From: Aquipuribacter hungaricus
Lineage (GTDB): Bacteria; Actinomycetota; Actinomycetes; Actinomycetales; JBBAYJ01
DNA length: 64,000 bases
NCBI RefSeq assembly: GCF_042663885.1
Contig: NZ_JBHSXV010000001.1
Direction: 5' to 3' (one strand)
Position numbers and translations under genes: made by a program. The notes beneath the pieces were generated by a model, which worked only from the letters and a program-made list of their open reading frames with translations, ran no database searches and was not told the DNA's origin. Numbering within the stretch: the first letter of the stretch is position 1; every line of letters starts with the position of its first letter. This document shows, in pieces, positions 61,496 through 64,000 of the stretch.

Positions 61496-62248
61496 TCAGG
61501 CCTCGACGAGGTAGACGTCGACGGAGTCCAGCACCGAGCCGACGTCCCCGGTGGACGAGACCCGCCAGGTCGGGCCCCCCGCCGGGACCGCCCCCGTGGC
61601 ACCTGTCACGAAGCTGAGCCCGGCGCCGTGCAGGGAGACCCCCACGGCGAGCCCGTCGGGGGAGTCCGAGCAGAGCAGCCGCAGCGCCGTCGCCTCGCCC
61701 GGCTCGCCGCGCTGACCGGGGTCGAGGGTCCCGGAGTCCAGCTCGACGGGGGTCCCGTCGGTCGTCTGCTCCACCAGCCAGCCCCCCTCCGCCCGCAGCT
61801 CCAGGGACACCGAGAGCGCCGGTCCGAGGTCGCAGACGGCTGTCACGGCACCGGTCTCGGGCATCGTCACCGCGACCACCAGCAGCGAGCCCAGGGCGGA
61901 GCCGGGGGCCGAGTACGGGACGTCGACGGTCTCGCCGGCTGCGAGGCGGTAGCCGTCACCGGTGAAGGCGTCCGGGTCCGGCCAGGCGTCCGAGGCCTCG
62001 TCCAGCTCGTCGACGAACGCCGGCTCCTCGGCCAGGCGGCCCTGCCCCTCGCGCAGCGGGGGCGAGGACGAGGCACCGTCGGCCGAGGGCTCGGCCGTGC
62101 CGGGGGCGTCGGCCCCGTCGGGGGTCCGGGCGCCGCCGGAGGCGGCTGCGCCGGCACCGTCGGCCGCGGTGGAGGCGGTCCCGCAGCCGGCGAGGAGCAG
62201 CGCGGCGGCGGCCGCGCTCAGCAGATGTTGACGGGCATCGCGCCGCAT
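61496..62248 (-). CDS. lipoprotein, unrecognised
   Basis: 250 residues. A lipoprotein signal ends LLLAGC (lipid-modified Cys at about 22). An Ala/Gly/Asp/Ser-rich linker (to about 70) and a beta-rich outer domain with two Cys (VCDLGPALSVSLELR and LLCSDSPDGLAVGVS), perhaps paired, follow. The family is unknown. The ATG at 62248 has GGAGGGGG four bases upstream and lies inside the 3' end of the pilin-like gene (31-base overlap), so the two are one operon. Confidence 0.75.
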   Translation of the reverse strand: MRRDARQHLLSAAAAALLLAGCGTASTAADGAGAAASGGARTPDGADAPGTAEPSADGASSSPPLREGQGRLAEEPAFVDELDEASDAWPDPDAFTGDGYRLAAGETVDVPYSAPGSALGSLLVVAVTMPETGAVTAVCDLGPALSVSLELRAEGGWLVEQTTDGTPVELDSGTLDPGQRGEPGEATALRLLCSDSPDGLAVGVSLHGAGLSFVTGATGAVPAGGPTWRVSSTGDVGSVLDSVDVYLVEA

Positions 62249-63297
62249 ATGACCCCCTCCTGGTCGCGCTGCTGGACCACCTGGGTCTGCCCGGGCGTCG
62301 CGTAATAGTAGGTACCGATGGACGGGTAGTTGTCGCGGTCGTCCTCGCCGATGGAGGCCGTCCCGTCGGGTAGGACGTGCATCGACACGGTCCCGTCGAC
62401 CGAGATCCCGACCGGCGTGATGCCGTTGAGCGCGTCGTACTCCAGCCGGAAGCCGCCCTCCGCCGGGGTGATGCTGAACTGGCTCGCCTGGTCGAAGTCG
62501 TTGCCGAGCGCCGGGATGAGCCGTGTCGTCCCCGTGTCGGTGCTCCAGACCGACCCGTCGAAGACGACCGGTCGCGGCTCGTTGCAGAAGGCGCGCATGG
62601 CCGTGCACGTCTCGGTGACGTGGACCTGCCCGCGCCCGGTCTCCAGGTCGACGACGAGCATCATCCGTGACCGGTCCAGCCCGACGTCGTCCCGGAGGGG
62701 GTCTGCGTGGTCCCGGTCGTCCCCGAGGAGGGGGCCCGACGTCGCGGAGTCGATGAAGAAGTCCATGACCACCACCCCCCCGCCCGGCGGGTCCTCGAGA
62801 CGGAAGTAGGAGGAGCTGTAGGCGCCGCCGTCGTGGTAGATCGACCCCTCGTGCATGAGGGCGTCGTACTCGCTGTCGGACGTCGCGAACAGCTCGCGCA
62901 GGTACTGCCCGCGCGGGTCGGACGAGGCGAGGTCCCGGTAGAGCCCGAGCCGGTCCAGGAGCTCGCGCGCCGCGTCCAGCCGACCCTCGACCACGGCCTG
63001 GCGTGCCTGCTCGAGGAGGTCGCGCGTGCCCTCTCCCTCCGCCGCCCACGCCTCGAGCGCGTCGACCCGGTCGAGCAGCTCGCGCCCGGCCCGGCTGCCC
63101 GGTCCGGAGGCGAGCGCGTCCCCGGGGGCGCAGTCGGCGGCGCCGCCGCCGACGATGCTCTCCACCGCGCAGGTCGCCGTCCGGGCGACGGGCGGGATGG
63201 AGGCGCCCAGCACCCCGACGACCACGGCGAGCACGAGCAGGATCCCCGTGTACTCCAGGCTCGAGGCCCCGTCGTCGCGCCGCAGCAGTGTCCGCAC
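62218..63297 (-). CDS. secreted protein with a pilin-like N-terminus
   Basis: 359 residues. The N-terminus RRDDGASSLEYTGILLVLAVVVG has the layout of a Flp/TadE-type prepilin: a basic leader, Gly at the cleavage point, Glu at +5 and then a single hydrophobic helix. Instead of a short pilin, a ~320-residue outer domain follows: a helical part (60-150) with ALEAWAAEGEGTRDLLEQ, then a beta-rich part with SDSEYDALMHEGSIYHDGG and paired Cys near the C-terminus. No secretion or prepilin peptidase gene is in the window. The GTG start is at 63297. The function is unknown. Confidence 0.75.
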   Translation of the reverse strand: MRTLLRRDDGASSLEYTGILLVLAVVVGVLGASIPPVARTATCAVESIVGGGAADCAPGDALASGPGSRAGRELLDRVDALEAWAAEGEGTRDLLEQARQAVVEGRLDAARELLDRLGLYRDLASSDPRGQYLRELFATSDSEYDALMHEGSIYHDGGAYSSSYFRLEDPPGGGVVVMDFFIDSATSGPLLGDDRDHADPLRDDVGLDRSRMMLVVDLETGRGQVHVTETCTAMRAFCNEPRPVVFDGSVWSTDTGTTRLIPALGNDFDQASQFSITPAEGGFRLEYDALNGITPVGISVDGTVSMHVLPDGTASIGEDDRDNYPSIGTYYYATPGQTQVVQQRDQEGVICGAMPVNIC

Positions 63298-63375
63298 CCC
63301 CGGATCCTGGGGCCGGGCGCGCGGGACGGCATGGGTCCCTGGGCCCGTCCGTGGGCCCAGCCGTCCGGGCGCGGG

Positions 63376-63891
63376 TCAGACGGCGGTGGGGCGGTAGCCG
63401 TCCTCCTGCCGCGCCTCGCGGGCGACGCGCACGCCGTAGGTGTAGGCGAGCTTGCCGCCGAGCCAGCCGCCCACGCCCAGGACGAGCAGTCCCACGACGG
63501 ACAGGACGAACGCCGCCGTCGGGACCTCGTCGGTGCCCTGGCTGAAGCGGAGGAACGCGCTCAGCGCGAGGATGACCGAGGCGACGGAGTTGATGGTGCC
63601 GTGGGTGACCGCGGTCCGGTTGGCCTTGGTGCGGTCGGGGATCGTCGTCAGGTCCATGACGCCCAGCGCCATGGCGAGCACGGCGCCGGCCAGCCCGATG
63701 GCGAGCAGCCACGCCGAGGCGAAGGCGGCCGAGGAGGTGTCGACCCAGCCGAGCCGGGCACCGAGGTCGAAGAGCAGGCTCGCGGTGAAGGCGCCGATGG
63801 GCAGCGTGACCACCTGGGCGTGGAACGGGTGCCCGTACGGTCCCGCGAGCAGGGAGGCCGGGCGCTTGCTGGGGACGTGGGCGGTGGTCAC
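63376..63891 (-). CDS. DUF2231 membrane protein
   Basis: A 171-residue protein with four hydrophobic segments (about 25-45, 58-80, 95-115 and 125-145). It opens with GPYGHPFHAQVVTLPIGAFTASLLFDLGARL, the conserved DUF2231 sequence with two His that may bind haem or metal. The family function is not known. The GTG start has AGGAG upstream. The remaining bases to the window end hold only its upstream region. Confidence 0.88.
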   Translation of the reverse strand: MTTAHVPSKRPASLLAGPYGHPFHAQVVTLPIGAFTASLLFDLGARLGWVDTSSAAFASAWLLAIGLAGAVLAMALGVMDLTTIPDRTKANRTAVTHGTINSVASVILALSAFLRFSQGTDEVPTAAFVLSVVGLLVLGVGGWLGGKLAYTYGVRVAREARQEDGYRPTAV

Positions 63892-64000
63892 AGGGTGCTC
63901 CTACGGAAGGCACGGAGGGTGTCGTCCCTGGCTACCCGTCGCGGCGTCGCCCATGCACCCTGGACACCCGGCGGACACGGCTGGGACGCGCCCGGGGAAC

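Overview
The window is chromosomal DNA of a very GC-rich actinobacterium. Almost every third codon position is G or C, GTG starts are common, and there is a mycothiol S-conjugate amidase, an enzyme restricted to mycothiol-making Actinobacteria. The gene neighbourhood (ilvA, greA, DUF4307, mca; cbs near a cystathionine gamma-synthase) fits Micrococcales/Kineosporiales-type genomes, but I cannot name a genus. I see no rRNA, tRNA, CRISPR array, phage, transposase or origin.

Layout. 1-5.4 kb: a truncated SGNH hydrolase, diverging from cystathionine beta-synthase, a PHP phosphoesterase, an EamA transporter and, convergent, msrA. 5.5-10.9 kb: a tightly overlapping run DUF4129 / small membrane protein / MoxR ATPase / DUF58 / membrane protein, ending in cystathionine gamma-synthase. 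With cbs, this gives the transsulfuration enzymes. 10.9-15.2 kb: an orphan MutL-like ATPase, a striking intergenic inverted-repeat array, an APC permease and an LCP cell-wall ligase. 15.4-18.9 kb: a VWA protein and its AAA+ partner. 19-21.4 kb: AI-2E-type permease and threonine ammonia-lyase. 21.5-25.7 kb: a complete sugar ABC importer (binding lipoprotein, double ATPase, permease) with a LacI-type palindrome in its upstream region. 26-30 kb: a DrrAB-type exporter, and an ECF-like sigma factor with its membrane partner. 30-37 kb: greA, DUF4307, mca, sbcD and sbcC.

37.1-50.6 kb: after a PhzF protein comes a Wzx/Wzy-type exopolysaccharide locus. It holds a priming sugar transferase, a GH26-like lipoprotein, a convergent second GH26-like secreted protein, a flippase, a GT4-GT2 fusion, GT4, GT2, a Wzz-like chain-length protein without a kinase domain, and a polymerase/ligase. 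50.6-55.2 kb: an FtsX-type permease with two separate ATPases, preceded by a CebR-like operator. 55.2-64 kb: LLM oxidoreductase, GAF-SpoIIE phosphatase, DUF1330, a 20-bp tandem repeat, DUF2236, a frameshifted phoD, an unrecognised cassette (pilin-like secreted protein, lipoprotein, membrane protein) and DUF2231.

Two window-wide themes stand out. Many first-in-operon genes have a -10-like hexamer exactly six bases before the start codon, which predicts leaderless mRNAs. Within operons, genes overlap by four bases (ATGA/GTGA), which predicts translational coupling. The candidates I find most worth following are the 12.4-12.7 kb repeat array, the paired GH26-like genes in the polysaccharide locus, the CebR-like site, the phoD frameshift and the pilin-like cassette.
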